Assembly (NCBI GenBank): GCA_024235855.1
Contig: JACKLN010000015.1
Location: 10,876 to 74,875 of the forward strand
From: Burkholderiaceae bacterium
GTDB lineage: Bacteria; Pseudomonadota; Gammaproteobacteria; Burkholderiales; Burkholderiaceae_C
Reading direction: 5' to 3'
DNA: 64,000 bases
The notes beneath the pieces are model-generated. The model did no database searches, had not been told where the DNA came from, and was given only the letters and a program-made list of their open reading frames with translations. Both the position numbers and the translations under genes were made by a program. Positions 18,091 to 26,633 of the stretch are shown here, one piece after another (the first letter of the stretch is position 1; each line of letters opens with the position of its first letter).

Positions 18091-19911
18091 ATGAACCCGC
18101 CCGAGACCGACCGTGATCCTGGCCGCGAGGCGCCCCTCCCGCTGATCAGCCCGGTGACCGGTGCCGTCGTGCAGATGGTCGTCGCCCCTGGCCAGGCGGC
18201 CGGGCCCGGTCAGACCCTGCTGGTGCTGGAGTCGATGAAGATGGAGGTGCCGGTGCCGGCCCCCGGGCCCGGCCGGCTGCAGACCTGGGCGGTGCAGGTC
18301 GGCGACGCAGTGTCCGAAGGCGAGCCGCTCGGCACCTGGTCACCCGCGGCGGCCGGGCCGGCGGACCCGGCCGGACCGGCCACGCCTGTCGCCGCGCCGC
18401 CAGCCCACCCGGGCCTGGCGCGGTGGCGGGCACGTCGCACATTGCTGGACGACGCCGCCCGACCCGACGCCGTGGCGCGCCGGCATGGCGCCGGGCGCCG
18501 CACCGCGCGCGAGAACGTCGCGGCCCTGCTGGACGACGGCAGCTTCACCGAATACGGCGGCCTTGCCGTCGCCGCGCAGCGCAGCCGTCGGGCCGAGGCC
18601 GAACTTCAGCAGCAGACGCCGGCCGACGGCCTGGTGGCCGGCACCGGCACGGTGGATGGCCGGCCGGTGGCGGTGCTGGCCTACGACTACACCGTGCTCG
18701 CCGGCACCCAGGGCGTGTTCAACCACCGCAAGGCCGACCGCCTGCTGGCGCTCGCCCGCCGGCAGCGCTGGCCGGTGGTGCTGTTCGCCGAAGGCGGTGG
18801 CGGCCGGCCGGGTGACGTCGACTGGCTGGGTGTGGCCGGCCTGGACTGCACCACCTTCGCGCAGTTCGCGGCGCTGCGCGGTGTGGTGCCGACGATCGGC
18901 ATCGCCGCCGGCTACTGCTTTGCCGGCAACGCTGCGCTGCTGGGCTGCTGCGACCTGGTGCTGGCCACCGAGGGCAGCAGCATCGGCATGGGTGGGCCGG
19001 CGATGATCGAAGGCGGAGGCCTGGGTCGGGTGGCGCCGCAGGACGTGGGGCCGGTGGCGGTGCTCGCCGCCGCAGGTGCGGTGGACCTCGTGCTGCCCGA
19101 CGAGGCCGCGGCCACCGCCATGGCGCGCACGCTGCTGGGCGTCCTCACCGGCACGCCGGCACCGGCCGCGCCGGCCGGCGGCCCGGCCGACGCGCTGCGT
19201 GCGCTCGTGCCCGAGCGTCGCAACGCGGCCTACGACATCCACACCGTGCTGCGCACCGTGTTCGATGCCGGGTCTCTGGTGGAACTGCGGGCCGAGGACG
19301 GGCGCGCACTCGTCACGGCGCTGGCGCGGCTGGACGGCCGGCCGGTGGCCGTGGCGGCCAGCCAGGTGCAGCATGGCGCCGGCGCGCTGGACGCCGCCGC
19401 CTGCCGCAAGTGGGTGGCGCTGATGGCCCTGGCCGACCGCCGTGGCCTGCCCCTGGTGACCCTGGTGGACACGCCGGGTTTCATGGTCGGCCCGGCCTCG
19501 GAGGCCACCGGCATGCTGCGCCACGCTGGCGAGGTCTTCACCACCGCGGCGGCGCTGCGCGTGCCGATGGCCAGCATCGTGCTGCGGCGTGGCTTCGGCC
19601 TGGGGGCGATGGCGCTCACGGGCGGGCACTTCCATGCTCCCGTGGCCACCTGCGCCTGGCCCAGCGGCGAGTTCGGCCCCATGGGCCTGGAGGGCGGCGT
19701 GCGCCTGGGTTTCCGCAAGGAACTGGACGCTGCCCAGGCCAGCGGTGGCGACGAGGCCCGCGAGGTGCTCTACCAGCGCCTGCTGGACGAGGCGGTGGCG
19801 CGCGGCGACGCGCTGAACATGGCGGCGCACCTGGAGATCGACGACGTCATCGACCCGGCCGACACGCGCGCATGGCTGTGCCGGGTGCTCGCGTCCGCCA
19901 GCGCGCGGTGA
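18091..19911 (+). CDS. Fused biotinyl (BCCP) domain and acyl-CoA carboxyltransferase
   Basis: A 606-residue fusion. Residues about 12-85 are a biotinyl domain with the Met-Lys-Met acceptor motif, the lysine at position 50 (ESMKME). After an Ala/Pro linker, residues about 110-600 are a carboxyltransferase with both halves, including RENVAALLDDGSF, AGYCFAGNAALLGCCD with oxyanion-type glycines, and VDTPGFMVGPASE followed by RRGFGLGAMAL. Such domains move a carboxyl group from biotin to an acyl-CoA. Normally BCCP is fused to biotin carboxylase and the carboxyltransferase is separate; here BCCP leads the transferase and no biotin carboxylase is nearby. The substrate cannot be told from sequence. 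Confidence 0.82.
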   Translation: MNPPETDRDPGREAPLPLISPVTGAVVQMVVAPGQAAGPGQTLLVLESMKMEVPVPAPGPGRLQTWAVQVGDAVSEGEPLGTWSPAAAGPADPAGPATPVAAPPAHPGLARWRARRTLLDDAARPDAVARRHGAGRRTARENVAALLDDGSFTEYGGLAVAAQRSRRAEAELQQQTPADGLVAGTGTVDGRPVAVLAYDYTVLAGTQGVFNHRKADRLLALARRQRWPVVLFAEGGGGRPGDVDWLGVAGLDCTTFAQFAALRGVVPTIGIAAGYCFAGNAALLGCCDLVLATEGSSIGMGGPAMIEGGGLGRVAPQDVGPVAVLAAAGAVDLVLPDEAAATAMARTLLGVLTGTPAPAAPAGGPADALRALVPERRNAAYDIHTVLRTVFDAGSLVELRAEDGRALVTALARLDGRPVAVAASQVQHGAGALDAAACRKWVALMALADRRGLPLVTLVDTPGFMVGPASEATGMLRHAGEVFTTAAALRVPMASIVLRRGFGLGAMALTGGHFHAPVATCAWPSGEFGPMGLEGGVRLGFRKELDAAQASGGDEAREVLYQRLLDEAVARGDALNMAAHLEIDDVIDPADTRAWLCRVLASASAR

Positions 19912-19927
19912 GCCACAATCCGGCGCC

Positions 19928-20371
19928 ATGGACAGCTTCGACGTCGACCAGTTCAGCCCCGAGCAGCGCGCGCTGCTGGAGATCTCGCTGCCCAGCGCGC
20001 TGGAGATCGCGCGCCTGCGCCTGGGCACCCTGGTCGACATCCGCCAGGGCTTCGAGATCCAGATGAAAGGCGCCATCCCCGAGGCGGTGCACATCCCGAT
20101 GTTCGAGGTCAAGCGCCTGCTGGGCGACAAGCTGACCGAGGACGAGCAGGAAATCCTGGACACCGGCAAGCCCAGCGACATCGACATCAAGGGCCTGTTG
20201 ACCACGATCAACCGCCTGCACCATGCCCACGACCACCTGCTGCTGCTGACCTGCAACAGCGGCCGGCGCAGCCTGTACCTGGCCGACATGCTGCGCTCGC
20301 TGGGCTACCCGAAGGCGCTGTCGGTGGCCGGTGGCTTCATCGCCTGGAAGAAGCTGCAGTCGGGCGCCTGA
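19928..20371 (+). CDS. Rhodanese-like domain protein
   Basis: A 147-residue cytoplasmic single-domain rhodanese. The sequence has the LVDIRQGFEIQMKGAIPEAVHIPM opening and the active-site loop Cys-Asn-Ser-Gly-Arg-Arg-Ser near residue 113, followed by SLGYPKALSVAGGFIAWKK. The catalytic Cys is present, so sulfurtransferase or persulfide activity is plausible. An insertion of about 30 residues between the two conserved parts (DEQEILDTGKPSDIDIKGLL) is longer than in minimal rhodaneses. It follows the carboxyltransferase by 16 bases on the same strand. Confidence 0.88.
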   Translation: MDSFDVDQFSPEQRALLEISLPSALEIARLRLGTLVDIRQGFEIQMKGAIPEAVHIPMFEVKRLLGDKLTEDEQEILDTGKPSDIDIKGLLTTINRLHHAHDHLLLLTCNSGRRSLYLADMLRSLGYPKALSVAGGFIAWKKLQSGA

Positions 20372-20383
20372 CCGGCGCCTTCT

Positions 20384-21421
20384 CTAGCGCGCGGCCTTGA
20401 CAGCCGCGCCCAGGTCCAGCACCGCCCGCGCGTAGTAGCTCGAGCGGTTGTACCGCGTCAGCACGAAGAAGTTCACCGTGCCGGCGACGAAGCTCGGCGG
20501 TGCGCCGCCGTTGTCCACGCTGACCAGGGCCATCAGGCCGTCGTGCGCCTGACCTTCGGGCGACAGCACGGCGCCGGCGGCGGTGAACGCGGCCGCATCG
20601 AAGCTGGGCACGATGTCGGGCGCCAGCAGCTTCGCGCGCTGCGCCGGGTCGTCCGGCGGTGTCACCGCAAAGGTCACCGGCATGCCCGGCCGCCAGCCGT
20701 GCTGGGCCAGGAAGTGGGCGATGCTGCCGACCGCGTCGGCGGCGCTGGCCGTGAGGTCGATGTGGCCATCGCCGTCGAAGTCCACCGCATGGCGGTTGAT
20801 GCTGCCGGGCATGAACTGCGGCAGGCCGATGGCGCCGGCGAAGCTGCCGGTCAGCGAGGCCGGGTCGACGTCCTCGTGCCGGGCCAGCAGCAGCAGCTGC
20901 TCCAGTTCGTCCCGGAAGTAGCCGCTGCGGTCGCTGCGGCCGGTGGGGAAATCGAAGGCCAGCGTGGCCAGCACGTCCAGCGCGCGGTAGCGGCCCATCA
21001 CGCGGCCGTAGAAGGTCTCCACGCCGACGATGCCGACGATCACCTCGGCCGGCACGCCGTAGCGCGCCTCGGCGCGCGCCAGCGCGTCGGCGTGGGCCTG
21101 CCAGAAGGCTACACCGGCAGCGATGCGCTGCGGCTCGACGAAGCGCTCACGGTAGGCGGCCCAGTTCTTCGGCTGGCCGGGCGGCGCCGGCATCATCAGC
21201 CGCTGCGCCGTGGGCTGCAGGGTCGCGCCGCGCAGCTGCAGCAGCACCCAGCGCGCATCCCAGCCGTGGCGGGCCGCCATCTCGTCGGCAAAGGCGCGCA
21301 CCTCGGGGCGGGTGTCGTAGGCGGGGGCGGGCGGCGGCTTCTTCGCCGTGGCCGGGGTGGTGCAGGCCGCCAGCAGCAGGCTCAGGGTGGCGGAAACGAT
21401 CAGGGCGATGCGCATCGGCAT
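20384..21421 (-). CDS. mltB: Membrane-bound lytic murein transglycosylase B
   Basis: A 345-residue MltB-type lipoprotein. The signal ends in the lipobox Leu-Ala-Ala-Cys near residue 19. The catalytic Glu sits in the GIVGVETFYGRVMGRY motif, and FPTGRSDRSGYFRDELEQLLLLA, SFAGAIGLPQFMPGSIN and DFDGDGHIDL are family hallmarks. It cleaves the glycan strands of peptidoglycan and forms 1,6-anhydro-muramyl products at the outer membrane inner face. Convergent with the rhodanese gene; the next gene upstream is the dioxygenase beta subunit, 36 bases away. Confidence 0.94.
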   Translation of the reverse strand: MPMRIALIVSATLSLLLAACTTPATAKKPPPAPAYDTRPEVRAFADEMAARHGWDARWVLLQLRGATLQPTAQRLMMPAPPGQPKNWAAYRERFVEPQRIAAGVAFWQAHADALARAEARYGVPAEVIVGIVGVETFYGRVMGRYRALDVLATLAFDFPTGRSDRSGYFRDELEQLLLLARHEDVDPASLTGSFAGAIGLPQFMPGSINRHAVDFDGDGHIDLTASAADAVGSIAHFLAQHGWRPGMPVTFAVTPPDDPAQRAKLLAPDIVPSFDAAAFTAAGAVLSPEGQAHDGLMALVSVDNGGAPPSFVAGTVNFFVLTRYNRSSYYARAVLDLGAAVKAAR

Positions 21422-21457
21422 CGCCCGATCATAGGAGCGCCGGCGCGCGCTTCGTGT

Positions 21458-22294
21458 TCAGCGCGCGTCCATCAGCATCACGCCCGAGGCCGTGTTGGAG
21501 ATCGGGATGTGGTAGTTCTGGTGCGCCAGCGTGGCGCCATCGCCGAGCGCCGCGCGCGCGGCCAGCCACATGATCAGTTCCACGCCCTGGGTGCCCGCCT
21601 TCTCCACCAGCTGGTGGGTGTTGAACTGCGTCGCCCAGGTCGGGTCGTGGATCAGGCTCTCCATGAAGGCGAGGTCGAAGTCCTTGTTCATGAAGCCGGC
21701 GCGCTCGCCGTCGAGCTGGTGCGACAGGCCGCCGGTGCCCAGGAACATCACCTTCGCATCGCTCTGCCAGGACCGCACCGCACGCCCCACGGCGTCGCCC
21801 AGCGCCCAGCAGCGGCGCGCCGACGGCAGCGGGAACTGCACCGTGTTGATGGCGATGGGCACGATGCGCACGGCCCAGCGTTCGTCCGGGTACATCAGGT
21901 GCATCGGGTTGGTCATCGCGTGGTCGACCAGCATCTCCTGGCAGGTGGTGAGGTCGAAGTCCTCGGCCACCAGGCTGTTGACGAGGTGCCAGGACAGGTC
22001 CTCGTCGCCGCGGAACGGCGCCACCTGCGGGATGCCCCAGCCCTCGTCGGCGCTGGTGTACTGCGGTGCGCAGCCGATGGCGAAGGTGGGCAGCTTGTCG
22101 AGGAAGAAGTTCAGCCCGTGGTCGTTGTAGAAGACCACGGCCACGTCGGGCCGCTTGTCGGCCAGCCAGCGGTGCACCGGCGGCCAGCCGTCGAAGAAGG
22201 GCTTCCAGTAGGGGTCCTGCTGCAGGTTCTTCGCCATCGCGCGGCCGATGGCCGGCACGTGGGAGGTGCAGAGTGCGCCGAGGATCTGGGCCAT
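21458..22294 (-). CDS. LigB-type extradiol dioxygenase catalytic subunit (protocatechuate 4,5-dioxygenase-like)
   Basis: A 278-residue class III extradiol dioxygenase beta subunit. Metal-binding residues are visible: His12 in CTSHVPAIG, a His in FYNDHGLNFF near 59, and a later Glu in QGVELIMW near 242, matching the two-His-one-carboxylate site. A further catalytic His is seen in GTGGLSHQLDG near 195. These enzymes use Fe(II) to open catechol rings meta to the hydroxyls. The gene follows the alpha subunit by 12 bases with a GAGGAG ribosome site. Protocatechuate or gallate is the likely substrate, but no downstream lig/pmd pathway genes are here. Confidence 0.85.
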   Translation of the reverse strand: MAQILGALCTSHVPAIGRAMAKNLQQDPYWKPFFDGWPPVHRWLADKRPDVAVVFYNDHGLNFFLDKLPTFAIGCAPQYTSADEGWGIPQVAPFRGDEDLSWHLVNSLVAEDFDLTTCQEMLVDHAMTNPMHLMYPDERWAVRIVPIAINTVQFPLPSARRCWALGDAVGRAVRSWQSDAKVMFLGTGGLSHQLDGERAGFMNKDFDLAFMESLIHDPTWATQFNTHQLVEKAGTQGVELIMWLAARAALGDGATLAHQNYHIPISNTASGVMLMDAR

Positions 22295-22306
22295 GGTGTG
22301 CTCCTC

Positions 22307-22645
22307 TTACTTCGCGTGGGCGGCCAGCATGGCCTTGAAGGCGTCCTTGCTCATGCCGGTCTGCTGTGCGCCGATGTCCTGCACGTCCAGCCCGAAGATG
22401 CCGGCGAACTTGGCCAGGTAGTAGACGTTGCCGCCGGCGGCGATGAGGTCCAGCACGTTGCGCGCCTTGATCGCGGCGCGCTGCTGTTCGTTCAGGCCGT
22501 AGGCCGTGCAGTAGGCGTCCTCGTCGGCCAGGAAGGCGGCGCGGTTGGCCGCCTCGTTGAAGCTGAAGCACATCTTGTTCAGCGCGTAGCCCTTGCGGGC
22601 CTGGGCGCCATCGAACAGCGTGGTGCCGGGGATGTCGAAGCTCAT
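22307..22645 (-). CDS. LigA-type extradiol dioxygenase alpha (small) subunit
   Basis: A 112-residue LigA-family helical subunit. In LigAB enzymes it caps the active site of the beta subunit. Conserved features are RKGYALNKMCFSFN near residue 17 and EDAYCTAYGLNEQQRAAIKARNVLDLIAAGGNVYYLAKFAG in the middle; the latter helix contributes to substrate binding in LigA. It is shorter than the roughly 140-residue LigA of Sphingobium. The gene is first in a two-gene operon and lies divergent from a LysR regulator with an 89-base gap. Confidence 0.85.
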   Translation of the reverse strand: MSFDIPGTTLFDGAQARKGYALNKMCFSFNEAANRAAFLADEDAYCTAYGLNEQQRAAIKARNVLDLIAAGGNVYYLAKFAGIFGLDVQDIGAQQTGMSKDAFKAMLAAHAK

Positions 22646-22734
22646 GCGCGTCTCCTGCGGTCGGGCCGGTCTTGATGCAGGTCAGTGTCGGAAAAACCAT
22701 TCATGCAATAAAGCCGATCAGATTCATTCAACAC

Positions 22735-23634
22735 ATGAACCGCATCGATCATTTGAGCCTCGATGGACACGCGCTGCGCCTGCTGGTCACGGTGGCCGAG
22801 ACCGGCTCGGTGACAGCCGCCGCCGCCCGGCTGGACCTGACGCAGAGCACCGTCAGCCACGCGCTGGACCGGCTGCGCGCCATCACCGGCGACCGCCTCT
22901 TCGTGCGCAGCGGCCGTGGCATCGTGCCCACCGCGCAGGCCGGCGTGCTGGTGGCGCGGGCGCGCGTGCTGCTGGACGAACTGCGCGCCTTCAGCGAGGC
23001 CGCGGGCTTCGACCCGGCGCGGTTGGCCGGCCCGTTCACCGTGGCCGCCAACGATCTGCAGCGCGACCTGCTGCTGCCGCCGCTGCTGCGCCGCCTGCGC
23101 GCGCAGGCGCCAGGCCTGAGCCTGCGCGTGGTGCCTTCGGGTGCGCCGAATGCGGAGCTGCTGCGCGGCAGCGGCTGCGACCTGCTGCTCACGCCCCGGC
23201 CGCCGGACGCCAGCGACATCGTGCACCGGCGGCTGTTCGAGGACCGCTACGTCGTGTTCCACGACCCGGCCGCCGGCGCTGCGCCGGCCACGCGTGCGGA
23301 CTGGCTGGCCGCCGAGCACGTCAGCGTGCGCTACGAGGACGGGCGCACGCTGGCCATCGACGAGGTGCTGGCGGCACGCGGGCTGCAGCGGCGCATCGTG
23401 GCCACGTTGCCGGGCTTTGGCGGGCTGGCCGCGATGCTGCGTGGCGGACCATGGCTGGCCACCGTGCCCTCCAAGCTGGCCGACGGCGCCCTGCGCGGGC
23501 TGGCGTCGGCGCCGCTGCCGGTGCCGGCACCCCGTCTGCCCATGTATGCCGTGTGGCACGTGCGACGGCAGGACGACCCGGCGCACCGCTGGGTGCGCGC
23601 GGCGCTGGACGACGTTGTGCACACCCTGGGCTGA
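22735..23634 (+). CDS. LysR-type transcriptional regulator, divergent from ligAB-like genes
   Basis: A 299-residue LTTR. The start at 22735 (Met-Asn-Arg-Ile-Asp-His) places the winged helix-turn-helix at residues about 8-65 with LLVTVAETGSVTAAAARLDLTQSTVSHALDRLR. The effector domain spans about 95-295. The gene is divergent from the dioxygenase pair, the usual layout for a LysR activator of an aromatic-degradation operon. The intergenic region has two ATTCAT copies (22699-22704 and 22722-22727) and a TTCAT/ATGAA dyad at 22723-22739 that overlaps the start codon; these could be binding sites but are weak evidence. The effector is probably an aromatic acid. Confidence 0.9.
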   Translation: MNRIDHLSLDGHALRLLVTVAETGSVTAAAARLDLTQSTVSHALDRLRAITGDRLFVRSGRGIVPTAQAGVLVARARVLLDELRAFSEAAGFDPARLAGPFTVAANDLQRDLLLPPLLRRLRAQAPGLSLRVVPSGAPNAELLRGSGCDLLLTPRPPDASDIVHRRLFEDRYVVFHDPAAGAAPATRADWLAAEHVSVRYEDGRTLAIDEVLAARGLQRRIVATLPGFGGLAAMLRGGPWLATVPSKLADGALRGLASAPLPVPAPRLPMYAVWHVRRQDDPAHRWVRAALDDVVHTLG

Positions 23635-23715
23635 ACGAACGCCGTTCCCCCCGGACCTGGGGATGGGCCTGCGCGCGGCGGGCCGGGTAGGGTCGGCCAA
23701 GGAGGAGATCTCGTC

Positions 23716-24435
23716 ATGCCCCTTGCCTGCTTCGCCCCGCGTTGGCGCACCCTGGCCCTGGCGGCCGGCCTCGGCATCGCCGCCGGCGCGGCCGGTGCCG
23801 TCGACGTGCGCGTGTCCGTCGACACCCGCAACAGCTCCACCAACCCCGGGCCGTTCTCGAACGGCGCCAGCGCCACGTTCGCGATGGACTTCCGCATCGA
23901 CGGCAGCGTCGCGCCGGTGGGGGCCACGCCCACGTGGCAGGGGGCGCTGGACGACCTCGTGCTGGAGATCCACGACGCCACGCTGGGCCACTTCACCATC
24001 ACCGGGCAGGACGGGCGCTGGCAGCAGATGAGCACCAGCGGCGACTTCCTCTTCGGCGGCTGGGGCGGCGTGAACGGTGGCAGCCTGGCGCCGTTCTCGG
24101 TGGTCAACCCGTCGCTGAGCGCCACGCCCTTCGTGCTCACCGACATCAGCTTCGACCTGCGCGGCCCGGCCCTGCTGGCCGACGCGTCGACCCTGCCCGG
24201 CCCACTGGACATCGCCGATTTCAGCTACCTGAGCCTGGTCCTGCGCTTCAGCAACGACGACCCGGCCGTGGGCGTGGTGCCCAAGGCCGCCATCGTCCGC
24301 GGCGCAGCGTTCGACGCCGTGAACGTGACGCCGGTGCCGGAGCCGGCGCCGGCGGCGCTGCTGCTGGCGGGCCTGGGCGTGCTGGCCTGGCGGCGACGCC
24401 AGGCGGCGCGCCAAGGCGTGCCGTCGCCCGCGTGA
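23716..24435 (+). CDS. Secreted PEP-CTERM sorting-domain protein
   Basis: A 239-residue exported protein. A signal peptide (about 1-32) is followed by a beta-rich domain of unknown type and a C-terminal PEP-CTERM signal: Val-Pro-Glu-Pro near residue 213, a hydrophobic segment (ALLLAGLGVLAW) and an Arg-Arg-Arg cluster. The motif marks proteins for processing by exosortase and export to the cell surface or exopolysaccharide matrix. No exosortase gene is present in the window. A GGAG ribosome site precedes the ATG. The passenger domain is not recognised. Confidence 0.85.
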   Translation: MPLACFAPRWRTLALAAGLGIAAGAAGAVDVRVSVDTRNSSTNPGPFSNGASATFAMDFRIDGSVAPVGATPTWQGALDDLVLEIHDATLGHFTITGQDGRWQQMSTSGDFLFGGWGGVNGGSLAPFSVVNPSLSATPFVLTDISFDLRGPALLADASTLPGPLDIADFSYLSLVLRFSNDDPAVGVVPKAAIVRGAAFDAVNVTPVPEPAPAALLLAGLGVLAWRRRQAARQGVPSPA

Positions 24436-24438
24436 GAT

Positions 24439-25353
24439 TCAGACCTCGGCCGCTGCCCGCTGCCGGTAATCGCGCGGCCCGCAGCCGGCGTGCCGCTTGA
24501 AGAAGCGGCAGAAGTAGGCCGGGTCCTCGAAGCCCAACTCGAAGCCGATGCGCGAGACCGGTGCCGCCACGTGCACCAGGCGGCGGCAGGCTTCGCGGAA
24601 CAGGCGCGCGTGCAGCAGCGCCTGCGCGTTCAACCCCGTCTCGGCGCGCACCAGGCGGTTCAGCCGTTCGGTGCTCAGGCCCAGGCGCTCGGCGTAGCGG
24701 GCCACCGGCCAGTGGTCGCGGTAGTGGGCCTCCATGAGCACCACCCAGCGGGTGTAGAGCGCGTCCCGGGCCCGGTGTTCGACACCGCCGGCCAGCCCGC
24801 CGGCGCTGCCGCGCTGCGCCAACTGGGCCAGCCGCCAGACCACGCTGCGCGCCAGCCAGGTGGGCACGGGTGAGTCCTCGCCGGCCAGCGTCTCGGCCTG
24901 CAGCGCCGTCATCAGCGCCTGCAGCCGCTCGGCCTCGTGCGCCGGCACGCGCACCAGCCGCGGCTGCGCGAACAGCGCCTGCAGCGCCAGGCCGAAGGCA
25001 CCGGGCTCGCCCTCGGCCAGCCGGCGGGCGTCCAGCGTCAGCACCATGCCGTCGGTCTGCGGCGTGAAACGGAACGCATGCGCCACCGCCGGCGGAATCG
25101 CGATGGCCAGCGGGCCTTCGGCCTCGGTGCGCGATTCGTCCAACCGCGCCTGCACCGGCCCGGCGCGCAGCCAGAGCAGCTGGTGCAGGCCGTGGTGCAC
25201 GTGCGAGTCGATCTCCCAGTCGTACAGCCGGCTGCGCGAGGCGATGGATTCCACGTGCAGCATGGCCGGTGCCGCGGTGCGCTGTTCGCCGTAGAGCGCA
25301 AACGCCGGAAGTTCGGCGCGCTGTGTCCGGCGCGGCGCGCGGTGGGTGAGCAT
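24439..25353 (-). CDS. AraC family regulator, divergent from the P450 operon
   Basis: A 304-residue AraC-type activator. The N-terminal cupin-like sensing domain has DSHVHHGLHQLLWL near residue 50, resembling PobR-type aromatic-acid regulators. The C-terminal double helix-turn-helix covers about 195-300 with LGLSTERLNRLVRAETG and the signature GFEDPAYFCRFFKRHAGCGPRDYR. It is divergent from the P450-ferredoxin-reductase operon with a 113-base gap, so it most likely controls that operon in response to its aromatic substrate. Its 3-prime end is 3 bases from the PEP-CTERM gene stop. Confidence 0.9.
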   Translation of the reverse strand: MLTHRAPRRTQRAELPAFALYGEQRTAAPAMLHVESIASRSRLYDWEIDSHVHHGLHQLLWLRAGPVQARLDESRTEAEGPLAIAIPPAVAHAFRFTPQTDGMVLTLDARRLAEGEPGAFGLALQALFAQPRLVRVPAHEAERLQALMTALQAETLAGEDSPVPTWLARSVVWRLAQLAQRGSAGGLAGGVEHRARDALYTRWVVLMEAHYRDHWPVARYAERLGLSTERLNRLVRAETGLNAQALLHARLFREACRRLVHVAAPVSRIGFELGFEDPAYFCRFFKRHAGCGPRDYRQRAAAEV

Positions 25354-25373
25354 GACGGCATCCTACGTCAAAA

Positions 25374-25400
25374 GTGCAAGTATCGATGGCCGTGGGTGCA
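25374..25400 (+). promoter_or_regulatory. Candidate AraC operator: two GTGCA direct repeats 22 bp apart
   Basis: In the gap between the AraC gene and the P450 start, AGTGCA at 25373-25378 and GGTGCA at 25395-25400 repeat in the same orientation with 22-bp spacing, two helical turns. AraC dimers bind direct repeats with about this spacing. The repeat is short, so this remains a candidate. Confidence 0.3.
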
Positions 25401-25466
25401 GCCTCGCCGGCCTGTCCCCGGTCAAGATGACCTCGCTGCCGCCATGGTCAACACAGGAGACAAGCC

Positions 25467-26633
25467 GTGTTCAGCTTCGACCCCTATTCCCCCGTCATCG
25501 ACGCCGACCCCTTTCCCGCCTACAAGGTGCTGCGCGACGAGCACCCCTGCTTCTGGAGCCCGGAGGCGCAGATGTGGATCCTGTCGCGCTACGCCGACAT
25601 CGTGAGCGCCGGGCAGGACTGGCAGACCTACTCGTCGGCCAAGGGCAATCTGATGACGGAACTGCCCGGCCGGGCCGGCGCCACGCTGGGCACCACCGAC
25701 CCCCCGCGCCACGACCGCCTGCGCGGCCTCATCCAGCACGCCTTCATGAAGCGCAACCTCGAGGCGCTGGCCGAGCCGATCCGCGAGATCGCGCGTGCCA
25801 CCGCCTTGCCGCTCGCCGGCCTGCAGCGCTTCGACTTCATCGACGACTTCTCGTCGAAGTTCACCGTGCGCGTGCTCTTCGCCGCACTCGGCCTGCCCAT
25901 GGGTGACGAGGCCCGCGTGCGCGAGAAGGCGGTGCTGATGGTGCAGAGCGACCCGGTGACGCGGGCCAAGGCGCCGCAGCACATCGCCGCCTACCAGTGG
26001 ATGCAGGACTATGCGGCGACTGTGATCGCCGAGCGGCGCCGCAACCCGGTCAACGACCTGATCTCCCACTTCAGCACCGCCGAGATCGACGGCGACCGCC
26101 TCGACGAGCGCGAGGTGCTGCTGACCACCACCACGCTGATCATGGCCGGCATCGAGAGCCTGGGCGGCTTCATGAGCATGTTCGCGCTCAACCTGGCCGA
26201 CCATGCCGACGCGCGCGCCGAGGTGGTGGCCGACCCGTCGCTGCTGAAGGAGGCGATCGAGGAATCGCTGCGCTACAACACCTCGGCCCAGCGCTTCAAG
26301 CGCTGCCTGCAGAAGGACGTGACGCTGCACGGGCAGACGATGAAGGCCGGGGACTTCGTCTGCCTGGCCTACGGCTCGGGCAACCGCGACGAGCGCCAGT
26401 TCCCCGACCCCGACCGCTACGACATCCGCCGCAAGCCGCGTGGCCACCTCGGCTTCGGCGGCGGCGTGCACGCCTGCCTGGGCACGGCGATCGCGCGGCT
26501 GGCAGTGAACATCGCCTTCGACGAGTTCCACAAGGTGGTGCCCGCGTACCGGCGCGTGCAGGAACACCTGGCGTGGATGCCATCGTCCACCTTCCGCAGC
26601 CCGATCCGGCTGGAACTGGAGCGCGCGGCATGA
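25467..26633 (+). CDS. Bacterial cytochrome P450 (class I)
   Basis: A 388-residue soluble P450 starting at GTG 25467, behind an AGGAGA ribosome site. The heme Cys337 lies in GFGGGVHACLG; the ExxR motif is in EESLRYN. In the I-helix the acid-alcohol pair reads Ala-Gly-Ile-Glu-Ser (Glu230-Ser231), so Ser replaces the usual Thr. The enzyme is coupled by ATGA overlap to a [2Fe-2S] ferredoxin and then a ferredoxin reductase, giving a self-contained electron chain. This layout resembles CYP199-type systems acting on para-substituted benzoates; together with a PobR-like regulator it suggests an aromatic acid substrate, which is inference. Redox partners and fold are certain. Confidence 0.92.
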   Translation: MFSFDPYSPVIDADPFPAYKVLRDEHPCFWSPEAQMWILSRYADIVSAGQDWQTYSSAKGNLMTELPGRAGATLGTTDPPRHDRLRGLIQHAFMKRNLEALAEPIREIARATALPLAGLQRFDFIDDFSSKFTVRVLFAALGLPMGDEARVREKAVLMVQSDPVTRAKAPQHIAAYQWMQDYAATVIAERRRNPVNDLISHFSTAEIDGDRLDEREVLLTTTTLIMAGIESLGGFMSMFALNLADHADARAEVVADPSLLKEAIEESLRYNTSAQRFKRCLQKDVTLHGQTMKAGDFVCLAYGSGNRDERQFPDPDRYDIRRKPRGHLGFGGGVHACLGTAIARLAVNIAFDEFHKVVPAYRRVQEHLAWMPSSTFRSPIRLELERAA

